Source: Polytrichum commune (lineage: Eukaryota > Streptophyta > Polytrichopsida > Polytrichales > Polytrichaceae). From it: a stretch of DNA of 64,000 bases. This document shows, one piece after another, positions 35,196 to 46,223 of this stretch (positions within the stretch are counted from its first letter, which is position 1; each line of letters opens with the position of its first letter). Below the pieces are notes generated by a model, which saw only the letters and a program-made list of their open reading frames with translations, ran no database searches and was not told the origin of the DNA. A program made the position numbers and the translations under genes. The stretch lies in NCBI GenBank assembly GCA_950295325.1, contig OX485808.1, positions 7,072,501 through 7,136,500 on the forward strand. The letters are read 5' to 3'.

Positions 35196-37379
35196 ATTCT
35201 TTTCGTTTGTTCCTCTTCATGTGGTGCTGGGTTTCAGCTTTGTTGGAAGGTAACGGTGTACAGTGCATGTCCTCTTCCATCTAGTGGGTTATGTCTGGGT
35301 TCCAGAAATTTCGACCTATGTTAGTTTTTGTGTGTGTGTCAGAGTTGTACGTAAGACAGGAAGAGACACTTGGACCACATGGATCACACTCCTCTTCACT
35401 TCCGATCACGTTCATGGTTTTAATTAATCTCTTCTTGTGGTCCTGGATTTCGACTTTGTGGAGCAATTAAGTTTCACTTGGTGATGGTAATGGTATGGTG
35501 TACGGTGGCGGTCCTTGGCATGGATAGTTCTTCCATCTAGTGGCTTATGTCTGGGCTCCAGAGGATTTCGACCTACCTCAATTTTATGTTGTGTCAGAGT
35601 TGTACGCAACACTGCAAGAAACACATGGATTACATTCCTCTTCACATCTGATCACATTGCTGATATTGATTAGTCTCTTCTTGTGGTCCTGGGTTTCAAC
35701 TTTGCGGAGCAAAGTTTGTGACCGACTTCAATTGGAGATAGGATGACGGTCTACGGTGCCGGTGCTTGCCATAATAGTTTTAAACATAGTGGTTATGTCA
35801 GGGCTCCAGAGAATGTCGACCTACGTCAATATTTTGGTGTCAGGGTTGGGTTGATGTTGATGTTGAGGTTGAGTTGCGATGATATTGTGATTGATTGATT
35901 GTACACATACCGATCACATCGCCCACATTGTTGTTTTATTTTTGTTTGTTTTTTTGTTTGTTTTTCTTTTTGACTTTGTGGAGCAAAGTTTGTGACCGAT
36001 GTCGTGGGGTTTGTCTGGGCTCCAGAAATGTCATATTTTGTGTCTGGCTTGTACTGACACGAGACTGTGAGAGACCGTACGCGAAGTAGTTTCTCTTTTT
36101 CTGCACTTGGGTTGAGGTTGAGGTTGAGGTTGCGATGATAATGTTGTAATTGATTGAAAGCACACCGATCACGTGGGGATCAATTCGACCACATTCGCGA
36201 TTTTCATTCTCTCGTATTTCGGTTTTGACTCTGCTTGTGCTCCTTCGTTTCGACTTTGGAGCAAAGTTTGTCACCGATTTCAATTGGGTAGGGTAATGGT
36301 TCACGGTACAGGCTCAAGAAATTTCGACCTATGTCATGGTTGTACGCAATAGTACTGCAAGAAAACTGGACGCGAATGAAGTCCTCTTTTTCTGCAGTTG
36401 GGTTGGTTTTGTTCTGGTTGAGTTGCGATGATATTGTGATTGATTGGCTGTACACACACCGATCACATCGATCACTACCATGTACCTCACGGTTGTCACT
36501 ATCTTAAACTGTTTGATGAGGGCCACATTTGGAATGAGGCAGCATTTCCAAGTTTCTTGAAAACTTTGCGACTTACTACGGACACTTTACGATTACTTGA
36601 ACCTCATCTGGAAAGTGTCTCTCCAGGTGGGTAAAACTTAACTTGGTGTTTGTCGACAATTAAGGAGGAATCAACAACACGGAAATCGTGACCCTCAATT
36701 TTGAACAATTATAATGTAAGCCACTTCGAAATTGCAAGGTAATGGGCAATAGGCATGAATTATGTGATCGAATGTTATGTAGAACTCTCTCTCTCTCTCT
36801 CTCTCTCTGAGACTTGGTTCATGCACGAGTTGAGTTAACTTCGAGCATTGGACACACTGCATGCTATGATGATGCTTTAAATTATATCATTAGCCTCAAA
36901 GGAGAGTACTGAAGGGGGGATATAAATTAAGTTAATTCGAAACGGTTGAATGCTGCCATGGCTGATGAGAGGTTGGGATCTTCGCCCACTGTTCATATTG
37001 ATTCTACAGTCCTTGTCCGCATTAAATTACTCCCGTTTTTCTTGCAGCATTATGATACATGGGTTTCGTAGCACCATGACCGAATCTATGGGTTCATGTA
37101 GCTTGTGGAGTTAATTAACCACTCAATAGGGAGAGGCTCTTCAAGAAAGTGTTCCTGCAGATGCATAAACAATCTCCCGAAGTTGTAGGATTCTGGTCAC
37201 GGCTCACCTGGGTCAAAGCTAATTTCCTCTCTAGCTTAGCGCCCCCTGGAGACCTAGAAATTTGGGGTAAAACCATCAAAGTGAATCCAACCTGGAATTA
37301 CGTAGCATATTCTATTCAATCCAAGGGTTGTAGGATTTTGAATTCATCGATGGTCATCATGATCTCTTGGGTAAGTTAA
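35067..37379 (+). pseudogene. Coding-like exon cluster, unresolved gene or gene remnant
   Basis: Several pieces look like exons. (i) A 61-codon frame at 35067-35249 beginning MDNRLRQQDNHHQQD and ending at a good donor (GAAG|GTAACG); it contains a (TC)n tract read as Leu-Ser repeats. (ii) 36469-36627 (HVPHGCHYLKLF, GHIWNEAAFPSFL, LLEPHLESVSP) ending CCAG|GTGGGT. Its frame is closed by a stop just upstream and has no AG acceptor before 36527. (iii) A frame at 36955-37068 with ATG in a GCCATGGCT context (MADERLGSSPTVHID). (iv) 37109-37379 (SPEVVGFWSRL, GDLEIWGKTIKVNPTWNYVAYS). I found no phase-consistent joining of all four. The island is GC-richer than its surroundings and preceded by purine-rich and telomere-distal promoter-like DNA. 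I do not recognise the product. It may be a decayed gene, or a real gene with exons I mis-bounded. Confidence 0.35.
35227..36480. repeat. Five-unit diverged tandem array, period 216-280 bp
   Basis: The block around (C/T)GACTTTG(T/C)GGAGCAAAGTTTGTGACCGA recurs with ACTTTG (or GCTTTG) at 35237, 35453, 35699, 35973 and 36253. Each unit also has GGGCTCCAGAAATTTCGACC-like and AGAGTTGTACGCAA-like blocks and ends near CCGATCACAT. It lies between candidate exons (i) and (ii) of the unresolved island and would be intronic if that gene is real. A (TC)n microsatellite at about 35152-35192 precedes it. Confidence 0.75.
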
Positions 37380-37922
37380 TAAGTATGGTAGCCCGAAAAT
37401 CATGGCTCTAGGTTGACTTAGAGTGGAAAATTTGTCAGCCCAAAAATTGAGATGTAAGTACTGGAGAAAATAGAAGGGTTGTTTCTTTAAATATTGATTT
37501 TTTTAAAGATATAGAAGGCCAAAAGCCAACGCCAAGATGAATTAAGAACCAAGGAAAACGGAGGGGAAAACAGACGGGTTGTGATCATGTACATTCATGA
37601 TTCAAACTATCTGATGGCATATTGGCGACAAGTATACCTACCCAACCGGTACTTTCTAATAATGGAAGATTCCACGTATTCTATGAGATAGACGTTTTCG
37701 TCCTTGGATTTGGCTCTAGCCTCTCATCAAGTCTTGATCATGTGGCTTCTGGGCAGGAAGTTAAGGTTAAAACAACCTCGATGTAGCAAGCATGAATAGA
37801 ATCACCAAATAGGGCAAAACAAATGGGTCGTTCGCGGTTAGTGGCTAATTCAGATCCAGGCGGTATCTATTTCCTTTCCGCTACATCTTCGGGGGAGGTG
37901 GTATCCATGGGCTCCTTGACAC

Positions 37923-37930
37923 TATATACA
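37923..37930 (+). promoter_or_regulatory. TATA-like box of the STAR1-like gene
   Basis: TATATACA lies about 118 bp before the first proposed ATG (38041). A start site near 37955 would give a leader of about 85 nt that is pyrimidine-rich (TTCCTCTCTTCTTTTGTTG), as in many plant leaders. The box lies outside the 148-bp duplication, so only one TATA serves both copies of the first exon. Confidence 0.4.
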
Positions 37931-37968
37931 TACATAAATGCAAAACCATGGCTATGCAAAATCCCTCA

Positions 37969-38262
37969 AATTTCAATCTAGTTCCTCTCTTCTTTTGTTG
38001 TTTTCTCCGCAAGCAGTGAGTGCACCGTGGGATCACCAGAATGGCGCCTATTATGTCAGGTTGAACTTTCTGCACACAATTCGTCTAAGTGTTTGAATAT
38101 GGAGGAATATTTGGAAAATTTCAATCTAGTTCCTCTCTTCTTTTGTTGTTTTCTCCGCAAGCAGTGAGTGCACCGTGGGATCACCAGAATGGCGCCTATT
38201 ATGTCAGGTTGAACTTTCTGCACACAATTCGTCTAAGTGTTTGAATATGGAGGAATATTTGG
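37969..38262. repeat. Perfect 148-bp tandem duplication over the first coding exon
   Basis: The segment from TTTCAATCTAGTTCC to GGAGGAATATTTGG occurs at 37971-38114 and again at 38119-38262, offset by exactly 148 bp, with no difference seen by eye. Each copy contains the leader-like pyrimidine tract, the ATG, the 19-nt coding exon and its GT donor. Confidence 0.95.
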
Positions 38263-41200
38263 TGCTGCTTAAGACATAAGTCCCCTAGTTTACAGATGCA
38301 GTGCCAGTGTTGGGTCGTTTTGTAAATCTTTTAAGGAAGTCACCGACCAGATCCTGAACATCTAGGTGTTGGGGTTTTGGGCTTCAGAAATGAGTAATGG
38401 GCAATCAAACTAACTGTATAGGCATGTATAAAAATCCAGAGGGAGAAACTAATCTACGCTGAATATACTTGAATGCAAGCGAAATATTCAAACCCCGCCC
38501 ATAAATTGGGGAGCTACGTAACTTGCCACCGCCAGTAATGTAATAACGTTTTGGGTTATTTGACACTCATTTAATCAAGAGGGTGGATCCACTTGCTAAG
38601 GTTTTGGCGCCTCTCGTACAAGTGGGTCAGGGCTAAGTTGCTTGTTACGAGATTTTGTTGCCATTTGGAATCACTTCGATAATTTCAAGGATTCATTGGT
38701 CAGTTGTGGACTTCCAGTTACAAGTGATTGGTTTCTAACGGCTCAAGCAACACTAACAGGAAAAGAATGTAGGCTTAGTGATTGATACTAGGAAGGTCGT
38801 TAATATGATAGGTTATCTCATCATGATAGTTGTGTGCTTGCACATGAGCAGGGGATGCATTAAGTGTTTACAAGGGTTTGTTGCAATTTGGATTCACTTT
38901 GATTTTCTCAAGGAATTGTTGGTCAGCTGTAGATGTCCAGTGATAAGAGGTGGTTCAAATGCTTCAAGCAACACTAACAGGAAAAGCTTGAAGGCTTAGT
39001 TGAGAGATGCCTGATGGGAATTCTCATCATGATAGTTGTATGTTTTGCATATGAACAAGGGATGAAGTGCGTGTTTACAAAAAATTTGTTGCAAATTGGA
39101 CTTCGATTTTTTCAAAGAATCATCAGTCCGTTGTGGCCTTCCAGTCCAAGAGGTGGTTTCAAACGGTTTAAGCACTAATAGAAAAATCATGAAGGCTTAG
39201 TAAACAAGTACCAGATAGGTTGTTAACACGATAGGTAAGTATATCTCAATCTGTTAGTTGTGTGTTTTTGCATCTGAACAGGGGATGAAGAAGTTAAGGA
39301 GCATTTGCTCAGCATACCCGATGACACAAATGGTGTCTCGCACATTGCAAATTCACACAGTGGCTCAAGAAGCTCATCTCGGAGTGGATCACAGAAAAGG
39401 CCTTGTGCAGGGCACATCAGTATTCAGAACCTGGATAAGTTTGTGGATGATGGCAACCAAATCCTTCGAAGTGTCTCGATGGACATCATGCGTGGGCAGG
39501 TGTACTGCATCATTGGTCCGAGTGGGAGTGGGAAATCGACGCTCCTGAGGGCTATCAACCGCCTGTGGGAGCCTCCGGCTGACTCCATTTTCCTTGATGG
39601 CGAGGACATTGTGAAGATGAATGTGTTGGCTGTTCGTAGGCGAGTGGGGATGCTGTTTCAAACTCCGATGTTGTTTGATGGTAAAGTACCTAACCTCATT
39701 GTACTGTCAATTTTTGTGGATCGTATTTCAGAATGATCTTGCTTGGGGATAGAAGGGTAATTTTAGAGTGAGAGTTAGCTGATTTGTTTGTACTACTCCC
39801 TTAGCATTATTGACATTTGTGTGACTCAACCTCAGTGTGGTTCGAGGTTTTGGGTTGTCACATAGTTAGAGTTCAGAAAACCTTCTCAGGATCTCTGGCA
39901 GATTCATGGTTTGTACTGTATAGTCTTCCGTTGAACCAGGTATTGGCCATTTTGCGACAAATATTGTGTTGTGGCTTTTTTGAAGTGTTGTTTTTCAGGA
40001 CGATCCTTACTTGGGAATAGAAAGCTATTTTAGATTGAGAATCAGTTCATTTTTATGTGCATACCTCCCTTGGCATTGTTGTAATTCGTGTGACATACAC
40101 CAGTGTGATCCAAGGTTTTGAGTGGTCAATGTAAAGTCTTCAGTTAAAGCAATGTTTGGCTATTTGTGACGAACATTGTGAGGTGGCTTTCTGTAGTTGT
40201 GTTATTTCAGAATGATCTTACCACACTATTTAGGAATCTGCTTAGGAATCTGTTTAGAAAGATGTATTTTTTAAAGCAAGACCTAGCTGATTTGTGTGCA
40301 TCCCCTCTCTTGGAATTGTTGAGATTTGTGTGACTTCACAACAATTTGGTTCAAAGTTATGGGTTGTTGCATAGTTAGCATACAGAACCATTTCAGAATC
40401 TTTGGCGGTTTCATGGTTTCTATTTCAGTTAAAACAATGTTTGGCTATTTTGTGACAAACATTGTGCTGTGATTTTTTTGGGGGTTGCGTTTCAGAATAA
40501 TCTTGCTTGAGAATAGGAAGCTAGTTTCTGGACGAGATTCAGCTGATTTGTATGCATCCCCGCCTTGGCGTTGTTGCAATATGTGTGACTTACAACAGTA
40601 TGGTTTGAGGTTTTTAGTTGTCATATGTTTAGTTTTCAAAAAAAAATCAGAATCTTTGGTAGATTCAAGGATTCTGTTGGATTGTCTTCAGTTAAACAAG
40701 GTACCAGCCAAACATTGTGCTGAACCTCTTTTGGGGTTCTTTCAGAACTATCTTGGGGATAGAAACCTGGTTTTATTTCGAGAATTGACTGATTTGTATG
40801 TATCCCTTGGCATTGTTGAAATTTGTGAGACTTACAAACAATGTGGTTTAAAGGTGTGAGGTGTCACATAGGTAGCAAACAGAAAGTCCTCTCAGAATTC
40901 TTGGCAGATTCAAGGTTTCTACTGTATTAGCCACATAGTAATCTTGGGCAAGAACAAACCGATTTCCTCAACTGTTATTTTGTTAACTCTCTGTAGTTGA
41001 TTGCTTCGATTGTGCTACCCCAAACAGAAGGAAGGATACAATGTCAAAGTTTCTGGAATGTACTCTTATCTGGTTGGTTGTCATTAATTATTTTTCGCCT
41101 GTTCCTCTCAGGCACTGTGGCAGATAATGTGCGCTATGGGCCTAATCTTCAGGGGAGGAAACTAACAGACAAACAAGTTGAAGGGTACCTTGCTCAAGCT

Positions 41201-42742
41201 GATCTGGATGCATCCTTTATAAAAAAGTCAATTATTGGTCTCTCAGTGGGCCAGGCACAACGAGTGGCTCTTGCCCGTACCCTCGCCAATGAGCCAGAGG
41301 TGGGCTTACTGCACAAACCTCAACATAAACAAGTTGGTTATGTTTCATGAGATGGGTATTCAATGCTTCTCAATTTGTCAATCCACTTGGATTGAATTTT
41401 TTTCCATTTTCTTGCCCTGTGGTTATACGATAAACAACTCATGGCATGACGATCATGCAATTCATGTCACTGTCAGCATCATTGAGGATAAGATTACCAT
41501 GGTTCAGGCCTCTCAATCCAGATATTTGTCTTCAGGGTATTAGAATTGTGTGTTGTTCCTCCAGATGCTATTGATTTTAGCTTCAGTCAGAAAGTTTGGG
41601 TAATCACTTTAGCGGGAGATGTTGAGAATTCTTGTAGGAATCTGAGAGGCCAACCAACAGTGCCTTCTCTGTTAATTCATGCCATGCTAGTATTGTTCAA
41701 GCCCTTTGTGTGAAGAATCTGCTCTTCACTTTCTTAAGGCTAATCTAGAACATGTTCTTTTCCTATTTTGATACCTCCTAGAGTTCTTGCAGAGTCTCGA
41801 GGATTGACATCAATGTTGTGAACAATTTGGAAAGTAGGATTCCTACTTCTTGAAGTAGGGTTTCCAGTGTTATGTCTCTTTGACCCACAATATCTTGTGC
41901 TGTACAAGCTATAAAATCAGGACATGCTGGCTTAGAATAGACAAATAGATGAATAGGCAGTCACTTGCAGAGTTTCTTTAATTTTTTATTTCTTTGCACT
42001 GTACCCTCCTAGCCCAAGAATCTCAAATAAGTGCACAGAACAAACACACTGTTGCAGAAAATTAATGTTTTTAGAGCATCTCCAACAATAACTGGAAAAT
42101 TGTTCTCTCGATAATTGGCTCTCTGGGTTTTGTTGCAGCAAGTTTGAATACTCTTCCCATCCTTGAAAGACCATTATCCATTATCCAAACCTTGTCATTT
42201 CTTATTGAGAGGTAACCTCAAAAGCTCTATTCACCCTCGAAGATTGAGTGACAGAGGACTTAGAGGGTTGTCTCTCTCAATAATCAATAGTTGATGAAGA
42301 TTTACGGTCTATATCGACTTTGTGGATGGGAAGAGCACGCGGCATTGGCCCAAAAACCTGTGAAAGCCGATTATTGAGAGAAGCATTTTACAGTGACCTT
42401 AGGAGTTGCTCTCAATATGAGATAAATCTATGTGGTTGGTATTGGCGCTCCCTAATTTTTTTAAATTACAACTTTGTGCAGGTCTTGCTCCTTGATGAGC
42501 CGACTAGTGCACTTGATCCTATTTCGACACGCCATATCGAAGAGTCGGTGTTGGAGCTGAAGAGAACGACGGGTTTGACAATCATCATGGTCTCACATAG
42601 TCTTGAGCAAGTGAAACGCATGGCAGATTACATCTGCCTTGTTGTTGCCGGTGAGCTTCTTGAAGTACTCAAACCCACAGAACTCGACAACGCCACACAC
42701 CCTCGAGCTGTAGAGTACCTCCAAGCTGCCCAACAACATTGA
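38041..42742 (+). CDS. STAR1: STAR1-type half-molecule ABC transporter ATPase (ABCI17-like)
   Basis: Nucleotide-binding subunit of a bacterial-type ABC transporter. In rice and Arabidopsis STAR1 pairs with the membrane protein STAR2/ALS3, is linked to UDP-glucose transport and confers aluminium tolerance. Exons: 38041-38059 (or its identical copy 38189-38207), 39282-39680, 41112-41299, 42482-42742; phases agree and give 288 residues, close to rice STAR1 in length. Walker A is GPSGSGKST (85-93), the Q-loop glutamine is 133 (LFQTP), the signature is LSVGQ (183-187), Walker B is VLLLDE (203-208), the D-loop is SALD (211-214) and the switch histidine is 241 (VSHS). Valine replacing the second signature glycine is as in other STAR1 proteins. 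No membrane segment. Residues 1-50 are Ser-rich and variable. Exons 2-4 are secure. The mini-exon MAPIMS with donor CAG|GTTGAA is inferred from phase and position; its donor is weak and another 5' exon is possible. Confidence 0.9.
38628..39281. repeat. Tandem array in STAR1-like intron 1 ending at the exon 2 acceptor
   Basis: Units begin at CAGGGCTAAG (38628), CAGGGGATG (38849), CAAGGGATG (39056) and CAGGGGATG (39279), spaced 221, 207 and 223 bp. Shared inner blocks are TTTGTTGCAATTTGGATTCACTT-like, GTCAGTTGTGG.CTTCCAGT and GCAACACTAACAGGAAAA. The fourth unit start is the real splice acceptor (AACAG|GGGATGAAG) of exon 2, so each upstream unit carries an acceptor-like copy. Confidence 0.8.
39729..40990. 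repeat. Five-unit diverged tandem array filling STAR1-like intron 2
   Basis: CAGAATGATCTTGCTTGGGGA-like unit starts lie at 39729, 39996, 40208, 40493 and 40743 (spacings 267, 212, 285, 250). Each unit continues with AGCTGATTTGT.TGCAT, GGCATTGTTG.AATTTGTGTGACT, GTGGTT..AGGTTTTGGGTTGTCACATAG and TTGGCTATTTTGTGACAAACATTGTG. The array occupies most of the 1,431-bp intron. Every unit start is TTTCAG-like, that is, acceptor-like. Confidence 0.8.
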
Positions 42743-44643
42743 AAACTAATTGTAAGTTAGGTTCCAGTATTTAAAAATTTCTTGTGAGCTTTCAGATGAC
42801 CTGTGTCATCAAATGGCTGAAAACCCTGTTTTGCCCATCTTGTAATTGACATTGATTCAGTACCCCAAAGCTCACCCAAATGCATCAATCATAAATGTCA
42901 AGAAAACAATGTAGGTCAATTAGTTAGTCATGCCCACAATACTTAGAAATCTCGAAAAGGCCAATTCTCAGTCAGGAAGTTAGAAAATTAGTTTTACGAC
43001 CTCTGCTTTCCATCTACACTAGGTGCTTCTCAACAGCTACTTTTCAGGTGTTTTCCAGAGGATTGTGTTAAAGAGTTAATCCTCACTTTAGTGTCACTTT
43101 TAATGAAATCGTTCCACATAAACACATTGTGACTGATTGGATAATTTTGCTACTCAAAACCTACCCTATATGTTGCATTTCAAGACTTCACTTTATATCT
43201 GCTTTAATGTGGCATTGAACTGATCTTCCATGCTGATTAGAGTAGCCTCCATCCCTCATCATGTAGCAACAAGTGTCCCATGCCACCCAGTGATTGCAAG
43301 ATCATTTACTTTGGTTGATGATGAATTTTCTTAGGCCAGTTAGGGTTCGGTTATGTTGAGTTAACTACGAAACTTGCAACCCCACCAGGCTTAGCCAGAG
43401 CTAGCATTAGCTAAGGATGACAAAGCTGGTTGCATCTTCTACCTCTCTAATTCAGTTGTGTCTCCATTGATAGTTACTGAGGATATTTGCCTAATGGATG
43501 GATTGATGATTGGTTGAAGTTTTTGGTGTCTTGGATAATGAAGAGGACCGGAAATGGGTGACATAATCTTGTAATTTGTAGCCAACAAATACTGGCTTAT
43601 GATATGTGCATCAAGTATATGTTGTTTTTGATTGACATTGTTGGCTCCTACATTACATATCAATTGATTGAGAATCAGTTTCGACTCCACAAATATTTTA
43701 TGAAAATTTGGTTGTTATTTTAGATTTGACAGTAGATATCAATGCGGTCCAAAGTATATATCTATATATGTGTACTTCTGGACATAATGCGGGCTAATCT
43801 AGAACATGACATTACTAAGTGATCACTATATAGTTGCTTTTTCTAATTCTAATAGAACCACTCCAAACACTACAGTTTGGTATTTGACCAATAGTCATTG
43901 TTGGATCCTCCCTTGAACCCTAGAGATTCTCTACTTTAGCGCTCCATATCTAGATTCAGTTTACAATTTAGCATGTTCAGAAGAAAAAAATCGATTTATT
44001 CCAAATAGTCCGGGTCCAAGACATGAAAATTTGATTAAAAAAATGGTCGTTAATGTGGCATCACTGTCCCACCAAATCTCAACAATCCTCGTTCAAGAAA
44101 GATTGGTTCTAGTTTGAATAACCAATCTTCAAGCCATCTTGGGTCCGAGAGTACAGTCCATTAAGGATTGTTTTGAGCTTTGAATTTCTTGGTCTTTGGA
44201 CCCTAATGTAAACCAATCTTAATATAGGCATGCCTAATTAGGAAATTTATCTTAATTGGACACCTAAATTTAAGTAATATGTGACGAAAGGTGTGACTCC
44301 AAGAACAAATGCAGAAGAAAAAAAAAAGTGTTTATAAGAGATTGGATTGCATGCTCACAATATGATATCCATTCGAAGCTCAACATCCAACAAAATCAAG
44401 GGGACCTACATGACAACAAATCAGATATTCATATGACTTCCAAAAATTATGAGGAATGTGACTATGGCCTTGACATGGATTTGCTAACCATCTCATACTA
44501 ATCGTGTGCTTCAAACCCTAGGGGAAGTGGGCTAGTCGGAAAAGAAAAATAAAAGAGGAACCATCCACCTTAACAATAAGATGCCAATGCAACCAATGGC
44601 TCGAACATTTGAGAAGATTTTTGGGCATACGCAGTCCAAATCA
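42743..44643. other. 3' flank of the STAR1-like gene
   Basis: No further gene is supportable. The first few hundred bases are presumably 3' UTR, without an obvious AATAAA close to the stop. The block 44270-44510 is a diverged copy of 28800-29090. Confidence 0.45.
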
Positions 44644-44803
44644 TCATAACGTAACATCATTCAGATCCATAACATTGTTCTGTGGGACTAAAAGTATTCC
44701 GTGGAATTAATATTCCACCACATTAAAAAGGGAATATGGGGAATATTCCACATAATATTGTCAGTCCCACAGAACGCTGTTATGGATCTGAATAATGTTA
44801 TGA
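44644..44803. repeat. 160-bp imperfect palindrome
   Basis: The left arm TCATAACGTAACATCATTCAGATCC... and the right arm ...GGATCTGAATAATGTTATGA pair over about 70 bp with few mismatches (ATCCATAAC.....TTCTGTGGGACT is shared). The loop is AT-rich (TATTCCACCACATTAAAAAGGG). Probably a small foldback MITE; no target duplication recognised. Confidence 0.7.
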
Positions 44804-45229
44804 CAGTGGTTCTGAGTCCAACCGGTCACATATTGTCGGCTTCCGGGACTTTAAAACCGATTTTCACTGCATTGCATTGTGATCTTTCGGCCTTTTTTTT
44901 AATTAATTTGAGGTATGTTCCATAGATTCCTCCAAAATGATGGATAACTTATCCGAAGTCTTGATGAACTTCAATCGGTCATTTCTCAAACTCATCCAGT
45001 TCAGCTCTAAACTAGCGGTCGATTCCTTCCTTCATTGGATAGCTCTTGTGCTGTGAGGGTTTCAGAGCCAATAAAGACTGTAATAAATGTGCAAGAAATA
45101 AAGTTGTCAGTCCAAATAAGACAATTTTCATAATAATAGTAGTACTTTAATAACCTGACTGCCACCTCTGTATGAGATATTTGAGCCAAGAATTTCTAGG
45201 TTTACATTAGGTCATGGATGTAGGACTGA

Positions 45230-46223
45230 GGGCCACTTTACACACGAGTAGTGTTGCATTTTTTATTCTAGAGGTCAGAGGCGGCATTATAAAATACATT
45301 TCAAAACATTTTAAATGTTTCTTTTATTGAAAATCATTGAAGACATCAATCTTTGAGGTCCTTTATGGTAAATCATTGTCAGAAACATTTCCTTCTTTCA
45401 AGATCGGTTTTTCGAGCTCTCCTCCGCCCAAGTATTGATCCAAGATTGCGCCTAGACCGTCCCTTGATGCGGAATCCGTATTTTGATATGGGTCAGTTCG
45501 TGTGGCAGGGCTTAGGGCTTTGACATTATCGTTGAGTTTGACTATACTAATGCTATATGGTAATATGGAACAATTGACAAAGTTGTGCTTGTCTATATTT
45601 TCCCTATTGGCTTGGACTGACTGTACTAGTGAATTTATAATTAAAAACATTAAAAAAACACCTCAAAATTTGCTGAGTATTTTAAAATAAATTAAAAATA
45701 AATGCACCCCAACACACGAGCCAAGAGCCATGAGTCCATGACCACGAAATTGTGACAACCCGAAAGAAAGTGTCCAAAGGCCGTCCCGCGACACCTCCAA
45801 ATCGTGTAGTGTGGTCACGGGCCCTCAAGTGTAGGGTTGAGTCATATGTGACCGGGCCCTCAACCAAATGCTATTTCAATGAGTTTCTATTCATGCAGGT
45901 CCTCACGCATGATACAATAGAATAAATCAACGGCTGTGAGCGTTCATAGTGCCATGGTCTCCTAGTGGTTTTGTGTTAGGCCTACCTCCAAGAGATAGTT
46001 TTTGGAAAATAGTCCAAGTGACCGTGAAACACGATCCATTCGATGCCATGTAGGACTCCATCCATGTAGACTTTTACATCCATCTCACATTCACATACAT
46101 ACTCCGTTGGTCCCTCAAGCGTAGTGTGAAGTAGCGAACTTGGACCGGCTCCGCCTTTTCCACCAATGAGAGTGCTTGAAGTGTGATGGTCACGGGCTCT
46201 CAGTCTCGTGTGTGAAGTGGCCC
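45230..46223. mobile_element. Harbinger-like MITE split by a second element
   Basis: The left terminus GGGCCACTTTACACACGAG is at 45230-45248 and the body resumes at 45713 (CACACGAGCCAAGAGCC), continuing to CTCGTGTGTGAAGTGGCCC at 46223. Removing 45249-45712 and one copy of CACACGAG restores a continuous element of about 520 bp that aligns with 24162-24655. Confidence 0.75.
45249..45712. mobile_element. 464-bp hAT-like insertion nested in a Harbinger-like MITE
   Basis: Flanked on both sides by CACACGAG (45241-45248 and 45713-45720), an 8-bp target duplication. The ends are imperfect inverted repeats: TAGTGTTGCATTTTTTATT at the left against TTGGGGTGCATTTATTTTT as complement of the right end (14 of 19 match). 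The 8-bp duplication and TAGTG start suit the hAT superfamily; a 9-bp reading (ACACACGAG) would suit a Mutator-like element. The complementary strand carries a 95-codon open frame (45650-45363, including SASRDGLGAILDQYLGGGEL) that I do not recognise; it may be captured host coding sequence. Confidence 0.7.
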
